From assembly GCA_965214875.1 (NCBI GenBank), contig OZ243980.1, forward strand, positions 2,604,001 through 2,668,000: DNA of 64,000 bases, in the 5' to 3' direction. The DNA is from CBDAUN01 sp965214875. GTDB taxonomy: Bacteria > Pseudomonadota > Gammaproteobacteria > Arenicellales > JAJDZL01. Every line of letters begins with the position of its first letter. Position 1 is the first letter of the stretch. A program made the position numbers and the translations under genes. The notes beneath the pieces were generated by a model. The model saw only the letters and a list, made by a program, of their open reading frames with translations, made no database searches and had not been told where the DNA came from. Shown here piece after piece: positions 46,085 to 56,191 of the stretch.

Positions 46085-46509
46085 GATTTGCCTGATATCC
46101 AATTGTTGGAAAGTTGTAATCTTATAGCAAGAATCACGATCATACAAATTCTCCGTTTTGCCCGAATTGAAATAGGGTTGTATCGAAACTGAAAACCTCG
46201 CGCCTTTGGGTTTTCAAAAAACACGCTCACCAAACGGTGTAAAGCACTTAGGCGTAACCTGAATATGGCACAAGATTTCCAACTATGATGCAAGATGATC
46301 GTACATTGATCGATTTCACTAGCCGGCAAACCAAGCCCGGACCTCTGCCATTGAAGACAGTGAATATCTTCAGGTTGATCGGGCATGGCTGCCTAAATCA
46401 ATTGTCGGTGCGGCAAAGCCAGGCGTTCGATGCCTCAGCCCTTTGTCTTTTTGTGACAGATTTGCTTGCATGAAGGAATGCAGACATGCATTCTTCCTAT
46501 TTCCTGCAA
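46085..46509. other. Intergenic region, no gene recognised
   Basis: About 425 bases between the decayed TA pair and the restriction-modification gene. Open frames on both strands (for instance 46285-46473 plus) have no motif or start signal I can defend. Confidence 0.4.
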
Positions 46510-49308
46510 TCATCGGCGACTTTTAGTATTGCGCCTTGATTTCTTCATGGCATCCAATGGCGTGCGCATCTTTTCGTATAGCATGAACAAGTGCTTAACA
46601 CGTTCTTGTTCGGACTCGAACCCGGAACGTCGGTAGAGCTTGTCGACTGCACGATCAAGCGCTAGATGCGCCAGACGCAGGTCTGGCGGCATTAAGTCTG
46701 GATCATAAAGCTGAGCCAGCGTCGCATCCTCATGCGCAGAACGAGCTTCAAGAACCGCTTGCGCAACGGACTTAAGTCGAGACAGGTTTACGGGCTTCGG
46801 CGGAAGCGGGAATGTGTTGTATACAACGCCGATAGAGTATCGGTAGCGACTCTCGAGTCGACCGCCGATGTTGCGCAGCCATGCCAGGTGCATGGATGAA
46901 GTCAGCAAAGCAAAATCGGTGAGCGTAGCGTTCATCAAAATTTTTACAGCATTGCTCGGAATGGTTGGCGGCTCCAACCAGCCCATCGGAGCGTACTCTC
47001 GCCGCTCCGAACTTGTCTCTGGAATCACTAGATATGGCGCGTTTGGAATAACGTTGACATGGTAAAGTGTCGGTGTCAAGGCAAGGTTTCTGGTCTGTCC
47101 ACTTTTGCTCTCTTCCCGGAATTTTCGAACAGCGGCAATTCGTCTCCTTACGCTCGGTAATCTTGCCAGTTCTTCGGGCGGCGCATCATGCAGAGCCAAT
47201 ATCCAGCGCTTATTGCCATGCAAGTATTCGCGCGACCCAATATAGGGTTTGATCCATGACTCGGCCTGTGGTTCGTCTTGAAGAAATTTATCAAGACCCT
47301 CTTCATCAAATATGTAATTTCCGCCATCAATTGGCTTAGAGCCAATGATCAGTTGCCGCATTCCATTGATCGGCCTGCTCTCATCCCTTATGACTATATG
47401 ATGGTCGGGTAGTCCACTCGCATCAAACAGGTAAGGCGACAGGGCCGTGTGCTGGCTTTCCTCTGGCTCGCTTTCGACATCCGGATAGCTAAACAGCCTC
47501 TTCTTTGCTTGAATGGACTCACGCTTGTCAAGTCCGAGTATCACAACATGCACATGCGCTTTGCCCCGTGCGTCTGAAACCCAAGCAAAAGTGCAGTGGG
47601 CGAAAGCTATTTCCAACTTGCACCGACCAAATAGCACCGACCATAGCTGAGCGACCTGCTCACCTTCCGTAATCGAATTGGTAGCGACAAAACCGATCCG
47701 TGCATCGCCACTCTGCACGTAGTCTCCCGCTTTAATGAACCAAGCGCAGACATAATCCAGCGTTCCGAGTTTTCTTCCAAGCATGGCAATCCGGTGCACT
47801 TGGGCGCGCTGATGCCGTGATTGCATCTTCGCGCCAAGGTATGGCGGATTACCGAAAACATAGGAACATGCATCAGGCGGAAGTAGTTCGGACCAGTCCA
47901 TTTCCAACGCATCTGCACAGACAATATGCGGCGACTTCTTTATCGGAATACGCGCGAAAATTTCGCCAAATTCGTCACTCAGAAGGTTATTCATGATGTG
48001 GTCCATCATCCAAAGTGCTGTTTCTGCGATCCGTGCAGGAAATTCGCCAATCTCGATACCGTAAAACTGATCGACATCGATCACCGACAAGTCCGATGGC
48101 AAAGCGTCAATCTGTCGCTTCACTTGCGAACTCCGCGAGTAAATCTCCTTTAGCACCTCGATTTCCAGCTAGCGCAATTCCCGATAGGCAATAATCAAGA
48201 AGTTGCCGCAACCACACGCAGGATCAAAGAACTTTAGACTACCAAGTTTTTTTTGAAATCGCCGAAGAGCCGATTGACGACCCCGGTCACCGCGCACCCT
48301 CAACCGCTCAAACTCGGCACGAAGATTGTCCATAAAAAGCGGCTCGATCACTTTAAGAATATTTTGTTCGGTGGTGTAATGCGCCCCCATTTCGCGACGC
48401 TCCTTCGAGTCCATCACCGATTGGAAAAGAGCGCCGAAAATTGCAGGCGAAATATTCGACCAATCAAAACGACATGCATCAAGCAGTGCGCTTCGCATTT
48501 TTGCATCGAATGAGATGGTCTCTAAATTTCCCGAAAAAAGATCGCCATTTATATATGGGAATCGAGCCAAGTCCTCATCAAGCGTCGCAGGTCGCGCATC
48601 CTGCGGCTTATTCAGGATTTCAAAAACATGATTAAGCCACGAACCCAAGTTGGCATCATCCTCTGAAGTGCGCGTCTCAATGAAGTCGAGGAAGTGATCT
48701 GGCGGATCAAATACGCCTGTATCATCAGCAAACATGCAAAAGACAATCCGCACAAGAAACCGTTTAAGATCGCGACTCTCATGTCCGGCTTCAGCGATCG
48801 CGTCATGCAGCCGTCCAACCAATTCGGCGGCCTCAATATTCGCCGGATCTTGATCCCGGAAAGCACGACGCTGCACACCCATGATGAAACCAAAAGCCTC
48901 AACATGGCGCGGCAATTCCTGCAGTGTAAATTTGACTATTTCATCTTCGTCTAGATCGCGCAGCTCGAAGGTCTGGAAGTCACACACCAAGATATAGCGC
49001 GGACGCTCTGACTCCGAAAGAGCATCGAAGTACTCCCCAGCCTGATCATATGCCGCCCTTAAGTCGCGACCCAAGCTCTTTTGCTCAACGATCAGTTTGC
49101 CTGGCCAGAACAGATCGATGTAGCCTGATTGGTCGTTCAGCTTTGCAACGTGCTCTTCGTAACGAGCTACATTCCGTCGGCGCACGCCGAAAATCTTGAA
49201 GAACTCGTTGTAAAAGGTCTGAGCCTCACGCCTCTCGTCAGACGCATTTGCCCACTCCCTGGCGAACTCAGTTGCTCGCACTCGCACTTCGCTCCAAGCT
49301 AGCGGCAT
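46510..49308 (-). pseudogene. MmeI-like type IIL restriction-modification protein, split by one TAG
   Basis: A single 932-codon frame, the size of MmeI (919), interrupted only by TAG at 48169-48171 (codon 380). The N-terminal part has the nuclease site DLFWPGKLIVEQK (Asp65-x9-Glu75-x-Lys77), a helical spacer, and ACGCGNFL-type SAM motif DPACGCGNFLIIAY. After the stop, LEIEVLKEIY continues the same family, then the catalytic NPPYLGAK, the target recognition region and a C-terminal helical part. CAG to TAG (Gln) would explain the stop. If read through, it would methylate one strand and cut at a distance. As it stands it is probably inactive, unless a suppressor or two-chain activity rescues it. 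Confidence 0.85.
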
Positions 49309-49337
49309 TACGCACGGCCTCTAAAACCGATTTCGCT

Positions 49338-49410
49338 TAAAAAAGCCTCTGTAAACAAGGAGGAGGCTCACTACTTTAAAAAAGCTGCAGACAATTCGTG
49401 TTTGCAGCTT
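49338..49410 (-). terminator. Two tandem minus-strand terminators after the guaD operon
   Basis: Reading the minus strand, AAGCTGCA (49410-49403) pairs with TGCAGCTT (49389-49382) and is followed by a T-run at 49383-49378. Then AGCCTC (49368-49363) pairs with GAGGCT (49349-49344), again with a T-run to 49339. They lie between the end of the guaD-HAD operon and the MmeI-like gene. The remaining 49411-49629 holds no gene. Confidence 0.7.
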
Positions 49411-49629
49411 GCTGTTTCCGAATATGGAAGGCTGGAAAAACCGGTCATTGAAGGTGCAAACTCCGGCGAAGAAAGCTTCTTTAGCAGTGGAAGATGATTG
49501 ATATGCATAACGTCTACGGCTTCTCGGCCGAACGATGAATACTCAGCCCATCATCATTGCATTCATTTGCTTAGACGCTTATCCGGTACCCGGCTAAAAC
49601 CAAGCCGACCCTCGCGGAAAACAACAAAC

Positions 49630-50319
49630 TTACAAATCGCGCTCCATTAGCCGTGCAACTAGCGAACCGCAACCTCCGGCAACACAACGCACCAGTTCTT
49701 CTGGTTTTTTTACCAAGCAGTCCGGACCTGCTTCCCGCAGCCAAGCAACTCGATGCCAGCCCCACGAAACCGCAACGGTTCGGCACCCCGCCAGCTTACC
49801 CTGTTCAATATCGCTCACCGTATCACCGATCATCCAAGTGCTCAATACGGATGCATTATGGCTTTCGACGATGGAACAAATTCGTTCAGCCTTGCTCTTC
49901 CCCAACTCACCGCCAGAAATATGCGCAAAGCAATCGATCAGCCCGCAATGAGCCATCACCTCGGCAATAACTTCGCTCGGTGTAGCCGAGACTATGCCGA
50001 CTACCGCTCGCTCGCTCAAATCCTCGATGACCTCTCGCATCTCAGGAAACATCTTCACCTCCCGATATCGTCGCATCAGCTCGTCATCCAAAGCATGCAA
50101 AAACATTTCGGTGTCGTCGCGATCGATTCCCAAAGCATCGGTTATCGAATAAATCGACATTTCTCGGAGATTCTTCAGGGTCTCAGCACTGAAGGTCGGC
50201 TCCCGATTCAATCCTTCGGCAGCACTATTGACCGTTTCGACAAAAAGCTCAATTGAATCAACGATTACTCCATCGTAGTCGAAAAGAACGATCGAAGATC
50301 CGTTCGCAACTTCATTCAT
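49630..50319 (-). CDS. HAD family phosphatase
   Basis: 229 residues from MNEVANGSSIVLFDYDG at 50319. HAD motif I is DYDGVIVDS, motif II is in VSATPS, motif III Lys in LGKSKAERI and motif IV is MIGDTVSDIEQ, all in order with a C1 cap between. It overlaps the end of guaD by 8 bases, so it is co-translated with guanine deaminase. A nucleotide or sugar phosphate is a plausible substrate given the neighbours, though the family resembles phosphoglycolate phosphatase and the true substrate is not shown. Confidence 0.88.
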   Translation of the reverse strand: MNEVANGSSIVLFDYDGVIVDSIELFVETVNSAAEGLNREPTFSAETLKNLREMSIYSITDALGIDRDDTEMFLHALDDELMRRYREVKMFPEMREVIEDLSERAVVGIVSATPSEVIAEVMAHCGLIDCFAHISGGELGKSKAERICSIVESHNASVLSTWMIGDTVSDIEQGKLAGCRTVAVSWGWHRVAWLREAGPDCLVKKPEELVRCVAGGCGSLVARLMERDL

Positions 50320-51625
50320 GGAAACGCTTCTCGTCTCTTGAGTGCGCACAGCGTCCCATGCTCCAAGTCTCTCGGACATTTTCCGCATTGCCCATCATGG
50401 CGTAGATGAATAGCAGTTCTTCAATGTCGCGGGCGTCGGCAAGCCTGCGGCGCATCTGGGCTGAACGACCACCATCTAAAATCACAAAATCCGCTTCCTT
50501 GCCAATCGCAAAACTGCCGACATGCTGATCAACTCCCATTGCCCTCGCACCGCTAAGCGTCGCAAGATGAAACATCTTCGCGCCGCTTAAGTGTTCGCCA
50601 GCAAGCTTGGCAATTCCAAACATGGCACTCATCGTCTGCAACATGGAGAAACTGGTGCCGCCACCAATATCGGTGCCCAGACTGGAAGCGATGCTGAAGT
50701 CCTCAAGACGATTCGGCTGAGCCAGCCCGCTACCGAGAAATGCGTTGGATGTCGGACACAGCACGGCAGATGCGCCAGCATCGGCCATTCTGCGGCACTC
50801 CGAATCGCTCAAATGAATGCAGTGGGCAAAGACTGAATGTTCTGTCACCAGTCCATATGACTCGTAGACCTCAAGATAATCCGATGCTGCTGAATACATG
50901 CTGAGCACCCAATCGATCTCTTCTCTGGTCTCCGACAGATGCGTGTGAAACAGCATTTCCGGGTATTCCTCGACCAAACGACCGCAAAGCGACATCTGCT
51001 CATGAGTCGAAGTGCAGGCGAATCTAAGCACAATCGCATAGTTCTGCCGACCGGTTTGATGCCACTTTTTCACAAGTGATCGTGTTTCGGCATAGCCGCA
51101 ATCCTCGCCATCCAGCAAACCGTCCGGTGCATTTTTATCCATCAGCACCTTGCCTGCAACCATGCGGACATTTCGCTGATGCGCATGCTCGAACAGCTTG
51201 TCAGCAGACACCTGATGCACGGTCGGATACACCAGTGCGCTCGTAGTACCATTTCGAAGCAGTTCGTCAAAAAATTCTGTTGCCACCTCGTCAGCATAGT
51301 CACTTTCAGCGAAACGAAGCTCTTCTGGAAAGGTATGATTTTCCAGCCACTCTATCAATTCCGCAGCCGGTGAGGCAGGAATTCGAGTCTGAGCATAGTG
51401 GATATGGGCATCAACAAAGCCCGGACAGATCAGGCTATTCGGATAATGGCGAAGCGGATGCGAAGCATACTTCGATTCGGCGAATGCACTGAACGGTAGA
51501 ACCTGTTCAATTCTGCCATCGGCGACGATCAAAACCCCATCTTCCAGATGTTGCCAGGACGGTTGCGCCAACGAGGAATCGTCGACCGCAGAAACAATAG
51601 CGCCCCTGATCGCAACATTAGCCAT
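50312..51625 (-). CDS. guaD: Guanine deaminase
   Basis: Zinc enzyme of the amidohydrolase superfamily that converts guanine to xanthine. 437 residues. Zinc ligands and catalytic residues are visible in PGFVDAHIHYAQ, FHTHLSETREE, FAHCIHLSD and LGTDIGGGTSFSMLQ; RFACTSTHEQM and CPTSNAFLGSG are guanine deaminase signatures. It lies downstream of the BMP binding protein and upstream of the HAD gene. Its product, xanthine, would feed the xanthine dehydrogenase encoded in the same locus. Confidence 0.94.
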   Translation of the reverse strand: MANVAIRGAIVSAVDDSSLAQPSWQHLEDGVLIVADGRIEQVLPFSAFAESKYASHPLRHYPNSLICPGFVDAHIHYAQTRIPASPAAELIEWLENHTFPEELRFAESDYADEVATEFFDELLRNGTTSALVYPTVHQVSADKLFEHAHQRNVRMVAGKVLMDKNAPDGLLDGEDCGYAETRSLVKKWHQTGRQNYAIVLRFACTSTHEQMSLCGRLVEEYPEMLFHTHLSETREEIDWVLSMYSAASDYLEVYESYGLVTEHSVFAHCIHLSDSECRRMADAGASAVLCPTSNAFLGSGLAQPNRLEDFSIASSLGTDIGGGTSFSMLQTMSAMFGIAKLAGEHLSGAKMFHLATLSGARAMGVDQHVGSFAIGKEADFVILDGGRSAQMRRRLADARDIEELLFIYAMMGNAENVRETWSMGRCAHSRDEKRFHE

Positions 51626-51678
51626 TTTTACAAACTTTGGGAGCTGCGCTTCGAATCAGCCGTCGTTTGTACGTGATT

Positions 51679-51705
51679 CGGGGGTGCCAATGTCGGACAC
51701 CCCCG
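51679..51705 (-). terminator. Stem-loop between the BMP gene and guaD
   Basis: CGGGGGTG (51679-51686) and CACCCCCG (51698-51705) form an 8-bp perfect stem. No T-run follows, so it is more likely an mRNA-stabilising or attenuating hairpin than a full terminator. It again lies right after a binding-protein gene. Confidence 0.55.
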
Positions 51706-51731
51706 CAAATAAGATTCGGATTGCCGTTGGT

Positions 51732-52808
51732 CTAGTTCGGGACTGCCCCGTCAACACCTTGAACGTAGTAGCTCATGCCAAGCAAGTCGCCATCCGACAT
51801 GACCTCGCCAGCGGCCACGACCACATTGCCTTCCTGGTCTTGGATTGGACCTGTGAAAGGATGCAATGAGCCGTTTCTAATCGCCTCTTCAGTAGCTTTG
51901 GCATCGGCCACGACATCGGCCGGAAGCTGAGCTGCGTTGTAGTCAACCATCGTAACCATGCCTTTCGCGATTCCATCCCAAGTATCCGTTGACTCCCAAG
52001 TGCCGTTCAAAGCATCGCGGGTACGTCTAATCGTGTATACGCTCCAATTGTTGACGATCGAGGTCAGGTGAGCATCCGGACCGAAGGGTCTCATGTCAGA
52101 AGCCTGACCAAAAGCATGCACACCGCGTTCTTGCGCAACTTGCATCGGTGCTGGCGAGTCCGTATGCTGCGAGATAATGTCCGCGCCCTGATCGATCAAT
52201 GCCTTTGCCGCATCGCTTTCCTTGCCTGGATCGAACCAAGTGCTCACCCACACAACTTTGACTTTCGCGTCAGGATTGACGCTGCGCAAGCCGAGGGTGA
52301 ATGCATTGATCCCGCGAACCACTTCTGGAATCGGAAACGAGGCGATGTAGCCAACTGTATTCGACTTGGTGACCGCACCTGCAATACGACCAATGATGTA
52401 GCGTCCCTCATAGAATCGTGCTGAATAGGTGCTAACGTTGTCACGTCTCTTATAGCCAGTGGCATGCTCAAAACGGACATCCGGAAACAGCTCGGCAACA
52501 GCATTGGTGGGATCCATGTAGCCGAACGATGTGGTGAAAATCAAATTGTGGCCATCAGCCGCCAAAGTGCGAATTACTCGCTCAGCATCCTGCCCTTCTG
52601 GCACAGATTCGACATAGGTCGTCTGAACCTTGTCGCCGAATTCTCTCTCGACGGCCAGCCGGCTCTCGTTATGCTGATAGTTCCAGCCATGGTCGCCGAT
52701 CGGCCCCACGTATACAAAACCGATCTTTAGCGGATCGTCTGCTGAGGCGGTTAGCCAAATCATAGACGACAATGCCGCAACGAAGATTGAGCTGATAATT
52801 CTTCTCAT
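51732..52808 (-). CDS. BMP family ABC transporter substrate-binding protein
   Basis: Periplasmic binding protein for nucleosides or purine bases, 358 residues. Sec signal MRRIISSIFVAALSSMIWLTASA, then KIGFVYVGPIGDHGWNYQHN, the conserved opening of the BMP/PnrA family; ERVIRTLAADGHNLIFTTSFGY, IGRIAGAVTKSNTVGYI and STWFDPGKESDAAKALIDQGAD follow. The matching permeases and ATPase are 3.4 kb upstream on the same strand beyond the IS element, so this locus likely was one operon. Ligand inferred from family and neighbours. 52809-53082 is AT-rich and gene-free, and probably holds the promoter. Confidence 0.9.
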   Translation of the reverse strand: MRRIISSIFVAALSSMIWLTASADDPLKIGFVYVGPIGDHGWNYQHNESRLAVEREFGDKVQTTYVESVPEGQDAERVIRTLAADGHNLIFTTSFGYMDPTNAVAELFPDVRFEHATGYKRRDNVSTYSARFYEGRYIIGRIAGAVTKSNTVGYIASFPIPEVVRGINAFTLGLRSVNPDAKVKVVWVSTWFDPGKESDAAKALIDQGADIISQHTDSPAPMQVAQERGVHAFGQASDMRPFGPDAHLTSIVNNWSVYTIRRTRDALNGTWESTDTWDGIAKGMVTMVDYNAAQLPADVVADAKATEEAIRNGSLHPFTGPIQDQEGNVVVAAGEVMSDGDLLGMSYYVQGVDGAVPN

Positions 52809-53082
52809 AATTCATTCTCCAATTCATCAATATTTTTGAAAATACATTGCTTGAGACAATCAAAGGGGTCCATCATGCGTGATTATGCGCGGCATGGGTC
52901 AGATTAATTGACGATACCATGCATCTGCTTTTGGTATCAGTATAACGCACAAGATTACTTAGTCTGCGAGACTGTGAAAGTATTGCAATATTAGTGGTAT
53001 TGAGCAAAATTTATAGTTTTTATCTTATTGTTTTTATTTGTATTATATTCTATATGGGTTGGTCGATCTGTAAAAAACAGAA

Positions 53083-54636
53083 CCTTAAAATCGCGTTAGG
53101 GTGGCTGCAAAAGGGGATAAAGCCTTGCATAATGGGGGTTTTAGATCAAACAAAATTTCACCCGTTGGGCGGACCCGATCGGAGCAAGGCTTTATGGACA
53201 TCCAATCATACAAGATTTCGACCACGAAAGACAAATCGGCTTCGCGAAGCGGCTTGGCGGCGCTCGCCGAGCTGATCCGCAAGCTGGGGCTCGACACCCA
53301 TTTCGAGCGGCTGATGCCGGAGCCGGGCAGCAGCCGCGGCTTGCGCCCGGGGGCGCATCTGGCGACGTTCATGCTGATGATGCACGAGGGCTCGCGGCAT
53401 CTGAGCGGAGTGGCGCAGCTGCGCGAGGAGCGGCCGCTGCTGGAGCTGCTCGGCATCCGCCGGCTGCCGGGCGACGATGCCTTGGGCCGGTGGCTGCGGC
53501 GCTGCGAGAAGTCTTCGGCGGAGTCCGCATGCAAGAAGGAGCGGGGCTGCATGCCGATCGTCGGCCGCATCGCCGAGACCGGCATGGCGGCGGGTGCGGA
53601 GTTCAGGGGCGGCCCGGTCTCGCCGAACGCGCGCAACTGCGAGTTCGTCCGCCAGTGCGAGCGCGCCCTGCCCAGGGGCGCCGAGGCGCATCGCGCCCGC
53701 ATCGACGCGGCGGGGTATCAGGCGAGGATCATCAACCGCTTCACGAGCCGGGGAATCGGCTACGCGATCCGCGCCAGGCTCGACGCGAGCGTGGCCGGGC
53801 AGACCGGGGCGCTGGACGAGTCGCAGCGGCAGCCCTTCATCGAGCGCGACGGGACGGCGAGCCTGGCGCAGCAGACGGCGCGGTTCCTGCACTCGATGAA
53901 CGGCACGCCCGAAGCGTTCGCGGCGGTGGTGCAGCGGCTTAGAAAATCCGGCCGGCAGGAGCTCGAGCCCGGCTGCCCGCAGGCCGGCGACACCCTGTCG
54001 CAGGGCGGCTACATCTACCGGGCGCTGGCGACCAGCTTCTGCCGGCGGAGCGACTCGCGGGCGGTCCGCTGATGCAGCCGCAGGGGCGACGACTCCGAAA
54101 ACCGCATCCGCGAGCTTCGCAGCGGCTTCGGCGCGGCGCATCCCCCGTGCAGCGACTTCCATGCCAACGCGCTGCATTCCGCGCTGTGCATGCTCGCGTT
54201 CAACCTGTTCGCGCTGATGCGCCAGGCGCTGGACGCGAGCTGCGAGTCGATGCGCATCGAGACCTTTCGCCGCCGGCCCTGCTGCAGGGCGGGCAAGATC
54301 GTGCGCCATGCCCGAGGCCGGGCCTTGAAGCTGTGCGACGCGCGGGCGGCGCGGCGGCTTAGCGACGCCATCGGCATGATCCGGGCGACGGCCCTGGCGC
54401 CGCAGCCGCCGGAAACGCAAAAAAAAAGCATCGCGCGCACGACAAAAAAATCGGCTGCGTCCCGGCGCGTTGCGGACTGTCATTGATCTTTCGCCCCGGT
54501 TCCGCTCCTCCGCCCTTTCCGGCCGCGTCCCGCCCGCAAGCCCGCCCGGCATCGCCGACGCGAGCGCCGGAATTCCCCCGCGCCTCGGATTCAGGCGAAA
54601 ATCCGCCCCAAAAAAATCTCTAACGCGGATTTTGGG
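53083..54636 (+). mobile_element. IS1380 family element, ends and target flank preserved
   Basis: Left end CCTTAAAATCGCGTTAG (53083) and right end, read inward from 54636, CCCAAAATCCGCGTTAG are imperfect terminal inverted repeats. Both are directly flanked by CAGAA (53078-53082 and 54637-54641), consistent with a target duplication of 4-5 bp. The GC content inside is far above the neighbours. It sits in the purine locus between the permease block and the BMP gene. Confidence 0.82.
53194..54486 (+). pseudogene. IS1380 transposase, internally deleted with in-frame stop
   Basis: Starts MDIQSYKISTT at 53194 and has the family blocks MMHEGSRHLSGVAQLREE, GDDALGRWLRR, GCMPIVGRIAETGM, RIDAAGYQARIIN, GGYIYRALAT, then TGA at 54070-54072, then in the same frame RGDDSENRIRELRSGFG and LAFNLFALMR up to 54486. 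Between WLRR and GCMPIVG about 50 residues usually present, including the first catalytic Asp, are missing. The transposase is therefore dead. Confidence 0.82.
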
Positions 54637-55021
54637 CAGAACACCTTGACAGTCTCCTGCGCCCTTCATCATCAACCAAGGCAGAATTGATTTTTGTTGA
54701 TGTTCGTTTGTTAAATCAGATTAATCTACTTCCGAAGCCTAACCGCTGAAGGCATCTCTTGCATGATTCACCGGCATTGAACCGGGTCAAAACGGAATGC
54801 GATAGATGGATATTTCGATGCTGATGATTGCAACGTTCGGACACGAGCAACGGACGCGCTTCAACGCCCTATAAGTCAACATCACCATCTTGAGACGCCA
54901 AAAAAGATCGACAAGGTGCCCACACCTTTATTCAAGGTCGCTTGACCTCGCTGTCGGCGCTTTACAGCGCGGCCTTGAAGGCTTCGGCACGAGCTCGCTC
55001 GGCTCGCCAATGGGGATCCCC
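54637..55021. other. Intergenic region between IS1380 and the nuclease gene
   Basis: About 385 bases with no recognisable gene; the minus-strand frame at 54882-55460 is a shadow of the nuclease gene. The flanking pentamer of the IS copy lies at its left end. Confidence 0.4.
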
Positions 55022-55660
55022 TCAGCCGCCCGCTCCCCGCGATGGAAACACCTTGGGAGTGAAGTCCGGCGCATTGACAATGCTCGCGCCGTCGCCGGTC
55101 GCCCGCACCACCAGCAGGCCCTGGCGCTCGGCATAGAGCGCAGCCTCCGAATCGTTTCTCAAATACGCCATCGCCCCGTAAACCGCCTTGTCGCCGAAAT
55201 ACGGAAAATACCGCTTGAAATCCTCCATCGCCGACAGGAAATAGCGCACCTTCCCCGGCGTCAGGGTCGTCTTGACCTCCACCGCCACCACCTCGGCGCC
55301 GTTGACCGCCAGGATGTCGAACTCTTTCCGCCTCAGCTCGCCGCCGTCGCCGACGAACTGAACCTTCGCGTTGGTGGATGTCTGATGCACCTCGATCCCG
55401 CGGGCCTGCAACAGCGCCACCAGGCTCCCCTCGACCAGCGACTCCACCAGCCTTCCCCACTGAGTGTTGAACCGGCTGTCCGTCTGCTTCAACTGCTTGG
55501 CCGTCTCTTTCTGGCTCGCGCGCAGCTCCTCCATGCCCTCGCCAAACTCTTTCTGGCTCGCGCGCAGCTCCTCCATGCCGGCATGAAATCTACGCATGTC
55601 GATCCGGGTCTCTCTTATGAGCTCCCAGACCTCATCCACTCTAGCTGAACCGTTCGCCAT
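55022..55660 (-). CDS. PD-(D/E)XK nuclease-fold protein, DUF3782-like
   Basis: 212 residues from MANGSARVDEVWELIRE. Residues about 20-60 form a coiled coil with a repeated GMEELRASQKE segment, then WGRLVESLVEGSLVALLQARG and the nuclease core EFDILAVNGAEVVAVEVKTTL (D...ExK near residues 115-133). This is the layout of DUF3782/DUF3782-like nuclease-fold proteins that spread in large genomes. It is GC-rich like the Rpn and Uma2 genes. No function is established. Confidence 0.78.
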   Translation of the reverse strand: MANGSARVDEVWELIRETRIDMRRFHAGMEELRASQKEFGEGMEELRASQKETAKQLKQTDSRFNTQWGRLVESLVEGSLVALLQARGIEVHQTSTNAKVQFVGDGGELRRKEFDILAVNGAEVVAVEVKTTLTPGKVRYFLSAMEDFKRYFPYFGDKAVYGAMAYLRNDSEAALYAERQGLLVVRATGDGASIVNAPDFTPKVFPSRGAGG

Positions 55661-55708
55661 CGTCGCACCTGATCTTCAATTGCAGATTTTATCTGTTGCC
55701 GACTTGCT

Positions 55709-55740
55709 AGTTCCGAGCAAGCAAAAGCTTGCTCGGAACT
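55709..55740. repeat. Perfect 14-bp inverted repeat
   Basis: AGTTCCGAGCAAGC (55709-55722), loop AAAA, GCTTGCTCGGAACT (55727-55740). It lies 49 bases upstream of the nuclease start. No T-run on either side, so an operator or a transposon-derived hairpin is as likely as a terminator. Confidence 0.6.
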
Positions 55741-56191
55741 GCACTATTCCTCATTCGTACAACATGTATTTTATCCATTTCTGCCACCATGGAAACGACT
55801 TTCGGGCGACCAATCAGATAAATCCGCGTTTCTCGAATCGGCACTGCCGACTCGAAGGCTCGCCCCGACACGACCGGGATCAAGCATCGCGGGACAACCG
55901 GACGACGATCGTCCAACCCTTCAAACCTGCGAAACGGTCCGACCGCGCAAGCTTCGTTTCAATCTTGTTCCGGCACCCTTACGGTTCGCGTCATGGAACA
56001 ACTCCAGTCCGGCAGATCGACTGCAAACTGATCAAATCGAGATGCTTTTCGGCATTCCCTCATTGATGGCCAGGTGAATCCGCAAGACGCAGCACTGCCT
56101 CTCGTTCGAAAAATTTAGCCTCGCCGATCAAGGAAAATTCCGCAACTGCATAAATCAGGCCAATCCGCTCTGCGCAAACCCGACAAGCGCA
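55741..56191. other. Intergenic region after the ABC permease gene
   Basis: About 450 bases with no recognisable gene or repeat. It follows the end of the xdh-ABC operon (minus strand) and separates it from the nuclease gene. Confidence 0.4.

Noticed and set aside
45666..48171. Stop-codon recoding, since TAG or TAA replaces likely sense codons in the PIN, AbrB and MmeI-like genes
   Set aside because: Core and well-supported genes here end normally with TAG, TAA and TGA (for example dcyD and the fused TRAP permease end in TAG), and the affected genes are all accessory. Ordinary pseudogene decay is simpler.
53206..54675. 489-residue minus-strand open frame opposite the IS1380 transposase
   Set aside because: It has no domain, is Arg/Ala-rich as expected of a GC-rich shadow frame, and the plus strand carries the recognised IS1380 blocks.
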